A stretch of DNA of 64,000 bases, taken from assembly GCF_000715075.1 (NCBI RefSeq), contig NC_134089.1:66260697-66324696 (forward strand). Direction: 5' to 3'. This DNA comes from Nicotiana tabacum. Taxonomy: Eukaryota > Streptophyta > Magnoliopsida > Solanales > Solanaceae. Positions within the stretch are counted from its first letter, which is position 1; each line of letters begins with the position of its first letter. The notes beneath the pieces are model-generated. The model had not been told where the DNA came from. It did no database searches and worked only from the letters and a program-made list of their open reading frames with translations. This document shows, in pieces, positions 44,326 through 55,761 of this stretch. The position numbers and the translations under genes are program-made.

Positions 44326-45429
44326 ACCTATGCCTATAGGAGGTAAGTGTAAAAAAATCAGTTTCTGTGTTTAGATATCATGTCTATAAGAAATAATGTC
44401 TATAATCAGTAGCAGCACTTAGAAAGCATGCCTATAGGATCTAAAATATGAAATTTGCCTGTTAAAATCAATAATGGGTTTACAGCTTAGATACCATGTT
44501 TATAAGGTTCTACTCGACTATCACATAGGCAAACTTGTAGGTTAATTAAAATTTTGGGTCTAAAAAAATTGTGACTGCTTGTTTGACATATGCACATATT
44601 AAGAGTATTAACCAAATTAGTAGGCAACCTGATAGGTACTTGTCTGCTCGCTTTAAAACTGCTGTATATTTTGTTTTGTGCTCATTTAGATATCCTGCCT
44701 ATAGGATCCTAAAATTATTTAAAATTGCTTGTTTGAACAGTGTGCACTTGTTTGTCTATTTGCGGAGGTTAACATAAGACCACTTAATTGCTCTTTATGT
44801 GACAGTCCTACTTGACTTTGGTTTGTCGCTTAGTTTTCTCCTTTAAATAACATAGGTGAGTCTAGAGCCACCTTAAATAGAGGTCCTAAACACCTCTAGG
44901 GCCATAGGTAAGGGACGGGTAGTGCACGCATAAGGTGCGTACTATATGTTATTAGAACGCTTAGGTAATAATTGAAAAGGGGAGGCTAATTGGATAGTAA
45001 AGGAGATGATGACATGTGCGCTAATGCTATGCGTAACACCTCAATTTGGGGAACGTTACCGAGTATTGCATGGAAGTGATCCTATAGGCTAATAAACTTA
45101 GGACCCCTTTAATTCCCGTTTTAAAATAATCTCCATTTGTTTAAACTGCTTTATTTCCTTAAAAACTAATTCGCTTAAATTGAGTTTGGCCAGGACCCAT
45201 CATTGTGGACCTCGAAGGGTCCCTAACACCTTTCCCTCAAGGTAATTTCGAGCCCTTACCCAATCTTTAGTAATGTAAATTGGTTTCACGAGTTAATTGT
45301 TCTAGGTGCCTTAACGCACCTTAATCCGTTAGGTGGAAACTCTTCAAATCTCATACCCAATTCCAAAAGGAAAGGAGTTGTCCCAAAATGTCAAAACCCG
45401 GACTCCGCGAGGAGAAAGAGTGTACGACA

Positions 45430-46613
45430 GATATCATGTTTAGGCCTTATGCCGGTATTGTTGGGACCCTTAGTGGTTATTTCTTGTTGTCATCTCACTA
45501 TTTTTATTAATATTCTGTACTCAGTCATGTTCATGCATTTTTGTATCATATCTCAGTCTCGGTTATTTATTTATTCATCATATAATTGTTCCGGATTTAT
45601 TTTTATGACATTGTGAGCCCGTGGGTGAGACTGGAGAGATTGATGACTGAGTGAGGCCGAGATCCTAAGTATGAGTGACAATTAAGGGATCAGGCAGCAT
45701 GCCACAACGGTTATATTGATGACTATGATAGCATTTGGGCGGTAGGAGATCCTCCGGAGTCTGTAACACACCCTAGTGAGCACAGATGATATTATTGAGT
45801 GATGGATTTTCCTTGTCATGGATTTGTCCGAAGTACTTGATACCTCAATATGGATTTCTCCATAGGGTGGGATTGCCCTTTTTCCTTAGTAATGGGTGAC
45901 TTATAGTCAGTGTTGTATATGTTCCAGGATGGATTTCCCTAGGCTGAATAGCCATATACAGTACCGAGTGGTTGAGCACTTGAGAGTGGGAGCACATGGT
46001 GCATTTCATACAGTCTGTGCATTGGCATGTCGAAATAGTAGAGCTGTATAACTTACACTGTTTAGATCTATATTTACTTTATTGCCTTGAGCTGTCTGTT
46101 TAACTTGAAAGCATGCCTACGTGTCTGCACATTTATTTCAGTTATATCTATTGTGGTTGAGTTCGTCACTACCTTTCACTTCAAAGTTTGGACTTATTAC
46201 TTACTGAGTTAGTGTACTCACGTTACTCCCTGTACCTTGTGCAGATCTAGGCGATACTGGTCACAGTGCCGGTTGCTGATTGAGGTTCCATAGTTTGGAG
46301 ACTATCGAGGTAGTTGTCTGCCATTCGCAGCCCTTGACTCTCCTGTATCTTTTGTTGTATTTTCAACTTATTTCTCTAGACACTATATTGGACTGTATTC
46401 TGATCTATACGCCCATGTACTTAGTGACACTACGGTTTTGGGCTGGATTGTAATGTATATTGGGATTTCTTATGTTTCAAATAGTTTTCTTTAAATGTTA
46501 AATGCTTCCACTAATTATTTCAAACTTATTATTGTTGTGTTGGGTTTGTTGAGTTGAGGTTGTCCTAGTTCCCCGATAGGCGCCATCACGACGGTTGATT
46601 TTGGGTCATGACA
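45430..46613 (+). repeat. 5' LTR of Tekay-B, right part
   Basis: Begins GATATCATGTTTAGGCC right after the Ogre-1 LTR end and finishes GGGTCATGACA. The text (GTGAGGCCGAGATCC, GCACATGGTGCATTTC, CGCCATCACGACGG) is characteristic of chromovirus LTRs in this family. The left part should lie upstream of the window, beyond the start of Ogre-1. Confidence 0.82.
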
Positions 46614-46616
46614 AGT

Positions 46617-46634
46617 TGGTATTAGAGTCTAGGT
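46617..46634 (+). other. Primer binding site (initiator tRNA-Met type), Tekay-B
   Basis: TGGTATTAGAGTCTAGGT three bases after the LTR end. It matches TGGTATCAGAGC with one C-to-T change in the first 12 bases. Confidence 0.87.
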
Positions 46635-46811
46635 TACATAGGTCTCACGAGTCATGAGCTGGTTTAGTACAGTCTCGCGGAACGGCAGGAGATGTTTGTA
46701 CTTATCTTTGAGAGGTTGCATAACTCATAGGAAACTTCATATTCTTGAATTCTTATTGTGCAAATTTGTTGATACTGGTAACCAAACTTTTCTTATTCTA
46801 TTCTCTCACAG

Positions 46812-48345
46812 ATGGTGAAGACACATGCTAATAGGCAGGATAGATAGCTACCAATACCACCAGTCAAGGCAGAGAGAGGCCGAGGTCGCGGTAGAAGTTG
46901 TGGTAGGGGCAGATGTATTACCCACACAGTAGCCAGATCAGCACCTGCAGATCCACTAGTTGCCCTAATTCAGGATAAGGTCCTAATTATCGATGCACTA
47001 GTGGGACCAGCTTAGGCACCAACTATGCCCTTCATGATCCTAGATCTTCAGGAGACCATAACTCAAATTCTGACCATGTGCACCAGTCTTGCTCATGCAG
47101 TCTCAATTTCTACCGCAACAGCCACTTCCTAGGTCGCGGGAGGTACTCAGACTCCCGCCGCCCGTACACCAGAGTAGGTGGTACAGGGACTCCAGACACC
47201 GAGGCACAACCAGCCCAGCCGATTGCACCTGCTCAGGACTATGTGGTTCCAGTCGTGCCTGATGGTGAGCAACAAATATTGGAGAGGTTTGGGAGGCTCC
47301 AATCTCCAACTTTCATCGGTGCAGAGGGCGAGGATGCCCAAGGTTTCTTGGACAAGTGTCAGAGGATTCTCCGTACAACAGGTTTTTTGGATACCAGTGG
47401 GGTCTCATTTACTACTTTTCAGTTCATTGGAGCTGCCTTCACTTGGTGGGAGGCTTATGAGAGGTGTAGGCCATTGGGTGCAATGCCACTTACATGGCAG
47501 CAGTTCTCCGTTCTATTCTTGGAGAAGTATGTGCCGCAATCTCATAGAGAGGTTGCTGCGCAGGCAGTTCGAGAGGTTGTGTCAGGATGATATGACTGTG
47601 ATGCAGTACGAGATGAGATTTTCTGAGTTAGACTGTCATGTTGTTTTGTTGGTTACCACAAACTGGGAGAGGATCAGGAGGTTCATTAATTTCTTTACAT
47701 TCCAGTTGCGAGTGCTTGTGACTAGAGAGAAGGTGTCTGGTGCTACCTTTGATGAGGTTGTTAACATTGCTCGGGAGATAGAGTTGGTTCACAGTCAGGA
47801 GCGGGTTGAGAGGGTGGCCAAGAGGTCTCATGGTTTAGTAGCTTTGGTGGTGTTCCTTATAGGGGTCAGATTCACTATAGCAGAGGCCATCCTTACAAGC
47901 ATGCTCAGACGGCCCGCCCAATTCACCATGGTGCATCATCTGGCCATGGTTCTCACAACTCTCAGCAAGGCCACTCATCTCACAGTGCCCTTCCAACTCA
48001 GAGTTCATCTCATGCACCATCGGCTCAGGGATTCATTTATGTCAAGGCCTTCAAGCGGGTATCCCAATGCTCGGGGCTCCCTTCAGTCCCCACTGCTAGT
48101 GGCCGATAGAGGTTTCTTTGCGTGTGGATATTTGAGTCATATCAAGAGGTTCTATCCCCGCCTTATGGGAGGTTCATCTCAATAGAAGAGTCAGTTCTAC
48201 TTCAGCACCAATTACTTCACCACCCGCCCAGCCAGCTCGGGGTGGATGTTAGTCATCTAGTGGTCACCGTAGAGAGGGAGGCCGATCAGGTGGTGGCCAG
48301 GCCCATTTCTATGCACTCTCTGCCAGACCAAATGCCATTGCTTTA
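46812..48345 (+). pseudogene. Tekay-B gag, broken
   Basis: Likely start ATG at 46812 (MVKTHANRQDR, then TAG), in the same context (CTCTCACAG-ATGGTGA) as Tekay-A gag. A basic Gly/Arg segment (GRGRGRSCGRGR, about 46874-46910) precedes a frame change near 47090. The capsid core is open from about 47100 to 47590: ERFGRLQSPTFIGAEGEDAQ, FQFIGAAFTWWEAY, FSVLFLEKYVPQSHRE. A second slip near 47570 moves the remainder (DDMTVMQYEMRFSELDCHV, SGATFDEVVNIAREIE) to another frame, which is open to about 47850. The zinc knuckle near 48107-48155 has decayed (FFACGYLSHIKRFYPR): it keeps one Cys and one His only. Confidence 0.82.
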
Positions 48346-50200
48346 GACATAGTGATCACATGTATTATCTCTATATGTCATCGAGATACTGCTATATTAT
48401 TTTACCCTGGTTCCACCTATTCATATGTGTTGTCATATTTTTATCATTATCTAGACAAGCCCCGTGAGTCTCTAGTTTCATCTATCCGTATATCTATGCC
48501 GGTGGGTGATACTATTATTGTGAACCATGTATATTGGTTGTGTGTAGTGACTATTGGGGGATAAAAGACTAGAGTTGATCTGTTACTACTTAGTATGGTT
48601 GTCTTTGATGTGATATTAGGCATGTATTGGTTGTCTTCGTGTCATGCTATTCTGGAGTATCACGCTAAGATAGTGACGTTGGCTATGCCGGGGTTACCAT
48701 GGATTGAGTGGCGAGGTTCGTTGGATTATGTTCCCAGTAGAGAGATTTCATTCTTGAAGGGCCAACGGATGGTTGGGAAGAGTTGTCTTTCTTATTTGGC
48801 CTTTGTGAGGGATGTCAGTGCAGAGACTCCTACTATTGATTCAGTTACGGTGGTGCGAGATTTTTTGGATATGTTTCCTGCAGACCTATCGAGCATGCTG
48901 CCAGACAGGGATATTGACTTTGGTATTGATTTGGTGCCGGGCACTCAGCCCATTTCTATTCCACCGTATCATATGGCACCGGCAGAGTTAAAGGAATTGA
49001 AGGAGTAGTTTCAGGAACTCCTTGATAAGGGGTTTATTCAGCCTAGTGTGTCACCTTGGAGTGCACCAATTCTATTTGTGAAGAAGAAGGATGGCACTAT
49101 GAGAATATGCATTGATTATAGGCAGTTGAATAAGGTCACAATCAAGAACAAGTATCATTTGCCTCGTATTGATGATCTATTTGACAAGCTTCAAGGATCA
49201 AGGGTGTTCTCCAAGATTGATCTAAGGTTAGGGTATCACAAGCTGGAGATTAGGGACTCGAACATTCATAAGATAGCTTTCAAGACCTGATATGGTCATT
49301 ATGAGTTCCTTGTGATGTTTTTTCGGGCTGACCAACGCCCTTAAAGAGTTCATGCATTTGATGAACTGTATGTTTCGGCCATATCTCAACTCGTTCGTTA
49401 TTGTATTCATTGATGATATCCTGGTGTACTCTCGTAACTAGGAGGAGCACGCCGAGCATTTGAGAATTGTATTGAAACGGTTGAGGGAGGAGAAGCTTTA
49501 TGCCATGTTCTCCAAGTGTGAGGTTTTGCTCAGTTTAGTGGCGTTCTTGGGACACATGGTGTCTAGTAAGGGTATTCAGGTTGATTCAAAGAAGATAGAG
49601 GTGGTTCAGAGTTGGCCCAGATCATCCTTAGCCACAGAGATTCAGAGCTTTCTTGGTTTGGCTGGTTATTACTGTCGGTTCATTCAGAGATTCTCTTCTA
49701 TTGCATCGTCGTTGACCAAATTGACCCAAAAGGGTGCTCTTTTCAAGTGGTCGGATGAGTGTTAGGTGAGCTTTCAGAAGCTCAAGATTGCCTTGACCAT
49801 AACTCTAGTGTTAGTTCTGGCATCGGCTTCTGGTTCTTATATCACATATTGTGATGCTTCTCGGATCGACATTGGGTGTGTTTTGATGTAGGAGGGTAGA
49901 GTGATTGCTTATGCTTCGCGCAAGTTGAAGCCCTATGAGAAGAACTACCTTGTTCATGATTTGGAGTTTGCTGCCATTGTTCACGCATTGAAGAGTCGGA
50001 GGTACTATATCTATGGTGTGTCTTGTGAGGTTTTTACTGATCATCATAGCCTCTAGCAGTTGTTCAAGTAAAATGATCTCCAATTTGAGGTAGCGGAGAA
50101 GGTTGGAGCTGCTAAAGGACTATGATATTACTATTTTGTACCATCCGGGAAAGGCCAATGTGGTGGCCGATTCCTTGAGTAGAAAGGCAATGGGTATGCG
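48346..50200 (+). pseudogene. Tekay-B protease, reverse transcriptase and RNase H, broken
   Basis: Protease active site reads FYPGSTYSYV (about 48400-48430), with Tyr in place of the catalytic Asp kept by Tekay-A (FDTGSTYSYV). The ILGMYWLSS motif is at about 48616. TAA at 48562-48564. [22 protein letters not shown] after TAG at 49006-49008, [23 protein letters not shown] (about 49108-49176), TGA at 49288-49290, a frame slip near 49325, then the catalytic FIDD at 49406-49417 and TAG at 49439-49441. FLGLAGYYCRFIQRFSSIASSLTKL (about 49650-49720) leads to RNase H ([34 protein letters not shown], about 49850-49950). It ends [19 protein letters not shown] near 50190. Confidence 0.86.
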
Positions 50201-51780
50201 TAGTCTTGCATTCCTCCCTGTTGGTGAGAGACCCCTTGCAGTTGATGTTCAGGATTTGGCCAACCAGTTTGTGAGATTGGATATTTCGGAGCCCAGTCGG
50301 GTCCTAGCTTGTGTGGTTCTCGGTCTTCCTTATTCGATTGCATCAGAGAGCGCCACTATGATGATCCTCATTTGCTTGTCCTCAAAGACCAGGTTCAGCA
50401 CAATGATGTCAGAGATGTGACTATTGGTGATAATGGGATATTGAGGATGCAGGGTTGGATATATGTGCCCCATGTGTCTGGGCTACGAAAGTTAAATCTT
50501 GAGGAGGCCCACAGCTCGTAGTATTCCATCCATCCGGGTGCCGCAAAGATGTATCAAGATTTGAGGCAGCACTATTAGTGGAGTTGGATGAAGAAAGATA
50601 TTGTTGGGTTTGTAGCTCGATGTCTTAACTATCAGCAGGTGAAATATGAGCATCAGAGATCGGGTGGCTTACTTTAGAAGATTGAGATTCCATAGTGGAA
50701 GTGGGAGCTGATCACCATGGATTTTGTAGTTAGGCTCCCATGGACTTCAAGGAAGTTCGATGCTATTTGGGTGATTGTAGATCGGCTGACCAAGTCCGTA
50801 AACTTCATTCCTATGAGTACTACTCATTCTTCATAGCGGTTGGCCGAGATTTACATCAGAGAGATTGTTCGCCTTCATGGGGTGCTAGTTTCCATCATTT
50901 CAGATACAGGAACGCAGTTTATATTACAGTTTTGGAGGGAGGTGCCACAAGAGTTGAGCACTCAAGTTGAGTTGAGCACAACATTTCACCCTCAGACGGA
51001 CGGACAGTCCAAGCGCACTATTCAGATATTGGAGGACATGTTACGTTTTTGTGTCATTGATTTTGGGGGTTCATGGGACCAGTTCCTTCTACTCGTGGAG
51101 TTTGCTTACAACAATAGTTATCAGTCGAGTATTTAGATGGCTCCATATGAGGCTTTATACGGGAGGAGATGTAGATCTCCAGTGGGTTAGTTTGAGCCGG
51201 GTGAGGCTAGGCTTTTGGGTACAAACTTGGTTCAGAATGCATTGGACAAGGTGAAATTGATTCAGGAGTGGCTTCGCACGGCGTAGTCGAGACAAGAGTT
51301 ATGCTGATAGAAAGGTCCATGATGTGTCTTACATGGTTGGGGAGAAGGTCTTGCTGAAGGTTTCACCCATGAAGGGTGTTATGAGATTTGGGAAGAAGGG
51401 CAAGTTTAGCCCTTGGTTCATTGGGCCTTTTGAGGTGCTTCAGAGAATTGGGGTGGTGGCCTATGTGCTTGACTTGCCACCTAGATTATAGAGTGTACAT
51501 CCAGTATTTCATTTACCTATGCTTAGGAAGTATATCGGTAATCCTTCTCATGTTTTGGATTTCAGCATGATTCAGTTGGATGGTGATTTGACGTATGATG
51601 TGTAGCCAGTGGCCATTTTGGGGCGTCAAGTTCGAAAGTTGAGGTCAAAGGACATAGTTTCAATGAAGGTATAGTGGAGAGGTCAGCCCATGGAGGAGGC
51701 TACTTGGGAGACCCAGTGGGAGATGCAGAGTAGATAACCATACCTATTTGAGTCTCCAGGTATGTTTCTAGACCCGTTTG
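50201..51780 (+). pseudogene. Tekay-B integrase with chromodomain, active-site Glu lost
   Basis: After a linker (VGERPLAVDVQDLANQFVRLD, about 50220-50282), the zinc-binding part spans about 50500-50650 with stops. Core: MDFVV (first Asp, about 50719), IISDTGTQF (second Asp, about 50902), then TDGQSKRTIQ (about 50995-51022), where Lys replaces the catalytic Glu that Tekay-A keeps in TDGQSESTIQ. TAG at 51134-51136. The C-terminal segment VHDVSYMVGEKVLLKVSPMKGVMRFGKKGKFSPWFIGPFEVL (given here in outline, 51315-51440) is open. The chromodomain-like end MKV-stop-WRGQPMEEATWE is at about 51664-51710. It ends near the PPT. Confidence 0.84.
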
Positions 51781-51797
51781 AGGACGAACGTTTGTTC

Positions 51798-51809
51798 AAG
51801 AGGGGAGGA
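51798..51809 (+). other. Polypurine tract of Tekay-B
   Basis: AAGAGGGGAGGA directly before the LTR start TGTAACGACCCGGCC. An intact purine run. Confidence 0.88.
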
Positions 51810-53202
51810 TGTAACGACCCGGCCAGTCGTTTCGAGAGTTATAGCCTCGTTCCCCCCATTTTATGCTTCTTAAGCAATATTATGATATACCGGGTTAATT
51901 GGTTCGGGTCAGAACTGGTTTCGGAGTTAATTGAGACACACAACCTCTTATTTGAAAGCTTAAGTTAGAAAAGTTGACCGGATGTTGACTTACATGTAAA
52001 CGACCTCAGATTTGAATTTTGATGATTCTGTTAGCTCTGTTAGGTGATTTTAGATAGAGGAGCATGTACGGAATATGATTTGGAGGTCCGTGGTCGAATT
52101 AGGCTTGAATTGGCGTAAGTTAGAATTTTGGCAATTTTGGCCAGCAGAAGAAATTTTGATATCAGGTTCAGATTGGATTTCCAGAAGTTGGTATAGGTTC
52201 GTAATGTCATTTCTGACTTGTGTGCAAAATTTGAGGTCATTCAGACATGGTTCGGTAGGTTTTGGCATCGTTTGTGGAATTCGGCAGTTATAGAAGTTCT
52301 TTAGGCTTTAATCCGGGTGTAATTTGGTGTTTTGATGTTGTTTTGAGTGATTCAAAGGTTCGACTAAGTTCGTATGATGTTATGGGACGTGTTAGTATGT
52401 TTGGTTGAGGTTGCGAAGGCCTCTGGTGAGTTTCGGGTGGTTAACGGATCATTTTTGGCCTTGGTGAGATAGCTGATATGCTGCTGTATTTTGTTTTTGG
52501 TTTCCTCTTACACGTTCACGACAAAGGCCTCACATTCGTGAAGAGTGTTTCTGAGGTGGCAATTTTTTTTCTTTGCGTTCTCGAAGGAGAGGACGCGAAC
52601 GCAAACGCGAAGGGTAGGGCAGTGTGTTCATCGCGAATGCGTGAGTGGTGCCGCGTTTGCGAATAGGAGTGAGGCAGTTGAGGGCCCCGGGTCCTTGTTT
52701 TATGCATTCTCAAGGTGAGGACCATGTTCGCGAAAGTTGGATCAGGTAAAGCATCGCGTTCGCGAAGTTGTTGTCGCATTCGTGAAGAGTAAAATGGAGA
52801 GGAAGTCTGAGTTGGTCTACGCGAACGCGAGAGGACGGTCGTGTTCACAAAGAAGGAAATCTGGGCACACAGTGTTAAATTCAAAATCGAGGGTTTGAGC
52901 TCAATTTTCATATTTTGAGCTAGAGATCACGGATTTGGCCGATTATTGAAGGGAGTTTCGCGGAGTTTATTGGGATTCGGGACGTTTGGAGGCCGATTTG
53001 AGAAGCAAAGGTATTGCGGAGTAGGAATTTACTTGGTTAGAGGTAAGTAATGCTTCCAAACTTGGTTTTGAGGTATCGAAATCCCAAACTATGTGTTATG
53101 TGATTAATATTGCGGTGACATACATGCCAAGTGACAGACGTGCGGGCGTGCATTGTGAGAATTGTGCCCTGGGTGATTCCTTGGCACCGATTAGTGACTC
53201 CA
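51810..53202 (+). repeat. 3' LTR of Tekay-B, left part
   Basis: Starts TGTAACGACCCGGCC and runs to GATTAGTGACTCCA at 53202, where another LTR starts. It has its own cluster of CG-rich palindromic words at about 52510-52850 (ACGCGAACGCAAACGCGAAG, GTTCGCGAAAG, GCGTTCGCGAAG). Small ORFs on both strands here follow these words and are not genes. Confidence 0.85.
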
Positions 53203-55060
53203 TGTGACGACCCGGCCAATCATCTTAAGAATTAACTCCCCGATCCTCTATTAACTGCTTTCCACGTGTTTATTCCTGCTATTTTGATTTGTCGGGATGT
53301 TCTGTTTTGAGTTTCAGAGAGTTTTGCGACACTTAGTCCCTAAATGAGAGCTTAAGTGTTGGAAAGTTGACCGCAGTCGGAACAGTGTGAGGACGGCCTC
53401 GAAATGGAATTCTGATGGTTCTGTTAGCTCCGTGGGCTTATTTCGGGCTTAGGGGCGTGTTCGGATGGTGTTTTGGAGGTCCGTAGCTAATTTAGGCTTA
53501 AAATGTTGAAATGTCGAATTTTGAAGTTTTTGGTCCGATAGTGAGATTTTGATCTGAGGGTCGTAAAGGAATTCCGGAAGTTGGAGTAGCTCCATAGAGT
53601 TGAATGTGATGTGTGTGCAAAATTTCAGGTCATTCGGACGAGGTTTGATAGACTTTTTGATTGAAAGCGTATTTCTAAAGTTTTGGAGTTCTTAGGCTTG
53701 AATTCGTGGTTGATTCCTCGTTTCGATATTGTTTTAGGTGTCTTAAGGATTGGTATAAGTTTGGACAGTGGTATTAGACTTGTTGGTGCTTTTGGTTGAG
53801 GTCTCGGGGGCCTCGGGATGATTTCGGATGGTTGACGGAAGGATTTTGGAGTTTGGAGTTGCAGCTTCAACTGCTGGTTTTCTATCATAACCGCACCTGC
53901 GCAGTAGCAGAATTTGAGAGGTACAGAAGGAGCCGCAGGTGCAAGAAGGGAATCGCACCTGCGAGAACGCAGGTGTAGAGGGTCTATGTCAGAAGCGGAA
54001 ACTGGTCTTAAGTGAAAGGTCGCAGGTGCGACCATTGGTCCGCAGAAGCGGGACCGCAGATGTGGTAATAGCTGGGCAGAACTATGAAATATTGAGGTTT
54101 AGTTTCAAAAGTTGGAAATCCGATTTGGAGCTCGGGAGAGGGCGATTTTGAGAGGAAATTGAAGAGGAGATCATAGGGTAAAAATTCTTTAACCCTTTCT
54201 AGTTATATTCCATCAAACTATAGTTAGTTTCATCATTTAATTTTGGATTGGAGATGAAAATTGGGGAAGAGTTGGAAGAAAGTTCTTAGACCTAAAATTC
54301 GACTTTTTATTGGGAATTTGACCTTAGATTTGGATAATTTTGGTATGCATGAACTCGTGAGAGTATGAGGATTCTGAATATATATATTTTACCCTATTCC
54401 GAGATGTGGGCCCGAGGGCCATTTTACCTAATTTCGCGTATTAGCTTAGAATTTCTTTGTAAAATCAGTTGCTTGAAGTGTTATTTACATTATGCAGATG
54501 AATTAAATAGATTTGGGCCAATTGGAGTCGAGTACTCATGGCAAGAGCGTTGTTTCAGGTTGATTTTTTAGCCGGTTTGAGGTAAGTGGCTTGCTTAACC
54601 TTGTGTGGGGGACATTCCCCTTAGGATTTGGTATATTTGATAATTGAAATGCCTTGTACGTGAGGTGACGAGTGCATACTTGAGCTAATTGTCGAAAATC
54701 TGATTTCCTTTAAGTAATTTTAATTGTGTTCCTTTTTCCTGTCTTATACTACTTGCAGTTTTAGCCTATTGTTAGCCTAAGAAAGCATGTTTAGTTGACT
54801 TAATTGCTCACTTGCTTAACCTACCTTAATTGTATTATGTGAAGCATTTAGGTTAGAATTACCTATTTAATTGGTACAAAATTGAGCTAAAATGAGTATT
54901 CCTTGTGTTGTTGCTGCGCATTTTACTTTAGGACTACGGAACGGCATCCCGGGAGATCCCCTGCATGTATTTATGATTTGAGCTGAGGTGCGGGATACCG
55001 AGAGATCCCTAGCACGGATATTGAGGAAACCAAGAGATCTTCGCGATACCGAGAGATCCC
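53203..55060 (+). repeat. Tekay-A2 LTR, truncated by Ogre-3
   Basis: Starts TGTGACGACCCGGCCAATC and follows the Tekay-A LTR for 1.86 kb, up to the hairpin repeat block (GGCATCCCGGGAGATCCCC near 54942), where it is cut at 55060. At 53880-54065 it carries CGCACCTGCG/CGCAGGTGCG words instead of the TTCGCGAA words found at this place in Tekay-A. Whether it is a solo LTR or a full element cannot be told; the rest would be beyond Ogre-3. Confidence 0.85.
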
Positions 55061-55761
55061 TGTTGATACCCAATTTTTTCTTGTATATTTTCAATATGCA
55101 AAATACTTTCAAAATAACATATATATGCATATATAAGCATGTCCGAATGTTTTATTATTTTTCATAATTTTTAAAGGTTTTTAAATCAATTTGTTTCCTC
55201 CTTTATCAATAAAAAAACCCAATAACTATTTCCAAAATCGCTATTTTGGTAATTCATTTGTTGGACTTTTATATTTATGCTAAAATATAGCTAAGGTAAT
55301 TTTTGCATATTTTAACAAATTTATTGAGTATTTTTTAAACAAAATTGCATATAATTGCAATATTACCCTCCTTTAAGATTTAATTGTGTATATATTCATA
55401 AAAATTAAGTCTTGTATTCTTAAATTGATATTTATATGTTATAAATCATTTTAGTGCTTTCAATTTGTTTCCAAAAATTAATTTACTATTTTTATAATTT
55501 TAAAAGAGGAAAATTGGCTATTTAAATAATAGCCCAATTGAATTTCAATTGTAGCCTAAATCTGACCGCAATTTAAACCTAATTTCCCAGCCCAATTTCA
55601 ATTAAAACCGACCCCAATCCAAATAAACCTACCCAAACCCGGATTCCCCACCTACCTTTTTAAATCTAGGTCGTTGATCATTTAGATCAACGACCACCGT
55701 TCCCCATTACCTTTTTTAACTTTAAACGACCCCTGACCCTACCTCATTCTTCAGCAAAACG
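55061..55761 (+). repeat. 5' LTR of Ogre-3, truncated
   Basis: Matches 62209-62906 closely, ending at CTCATTCTTCAGCAAAACG, where the 3' LTR goes on with CGCCTTGAATTACC. The next base pairs are ORF1 sequence. It holds the U3 palindrome (55669-55695) but no TATA box, so it has no promoter of its own. Confidence 0.87.

Larger units (their letters stand above)
43577..44329 (-). mobile_element. 5'-truncated RTE-type LINE with Au-SINE-like tail
   Basis: Non-LTR retrotransposon fragment on the minus strand. It is bounded by an 18-bp imperfect direct repeat, ATGCCTATAAGAAGTAAG (43559-43576) and ATGCCTATAGGAGGTAAG (44330-44347), as target-primed insertion would leave. The 3' end (on the left) finishes in GTTGTTGTTATTGTTC, typical of TTG-tailed plant elements. 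The 5' end stops within the ORF, the usual truncation. It lies inside an Ogre LTR. Confidence 0.85.
1..45429 (+). mobile_element. Ogre-1, Ogre/Tat Ty3-gypsy retrotransposon, interrupted and 5'-incomplete
   Basis: Composite span of one Ogre-like element that begins left of the window. Its own pieces are 1-764 (protease region), 11603-18060 (pol and 3' non-coding region) and a 3' LTR split into 18061-20939 and 43347-45429. The rest is Tekay-A (765-11602), Ogre-2 with its amplified left junction (20940-43346) and a LINE (43577-44329). The split is supported by colinearity: the text broken at 764 resumes at 11603, matching the uninterrupted Ogre-2 sequence near 32490. The two LTR parts, minus the LINE and its second target-site copy, add up to about 4.2 kb, close to the 4.5-kb LTRs of Ogre-2. 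Order of domains, dual RNase H, long LTRs and an intron before RT fit the Ogre group. It is dead: stops, frameshifts and lost integrase residues. Confidence 0.85.
43347..45429 (+). repeat. 3' LTR of Ogre-1, right part (with LINE insertion)
   Basis: LTR text that resumes after Ogre-2: ATCATGCCTATAGGAAATAA words (43400-43560 and 44380-44720), then the end block (GGACGGGTAGTGCACGC; GGGGAGGCTAATTGGATAGTAAAGG) that aligns with 27480-27957 and 42790-43346. It ends GTGTACGACA at 45429. The sequence after that is chromovirus LTR, so the LTR end is real. A LINE occupies 43577-44329. Confidence 0.82.
45430..53202 (+). mobile_element. Tekay-B, older chromovirus broken by nested insertions in both LTRs
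   Basis: The right part of a 5' LTR (45430-46613), Met-type PBS, gag, protease, RT, RNase H, integrase, chromodomain, PPT and the left part of a 3' LTR (51810-53202). Ogre-1 occupies the 5' LTR and Tekay-A2 the 3' LTR, so it is the oldest element here. The two LTR parts barely overlap: one is the second half, the other the first half, so a full LTR would be about 2.6 kb. Stops, frameshifts and loss of protease Asp and integrase Glu show it is dead. Confidence 0.85.

Noticed and set aside
47178..48185. 335-codon ORF as an intact gene
   Set aside because: Only its second half matches Gag (in frame after a slip near 47570). The first part is an out-of-frame reading of the capsid core coded at 47100-47590.
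53625..54035. 136-codon minus-strand ORF
   Set aside because: Antisense frame over a Tekay LTR, crossing the CG-rich palindrome cluster; no support on codon or family grounds.
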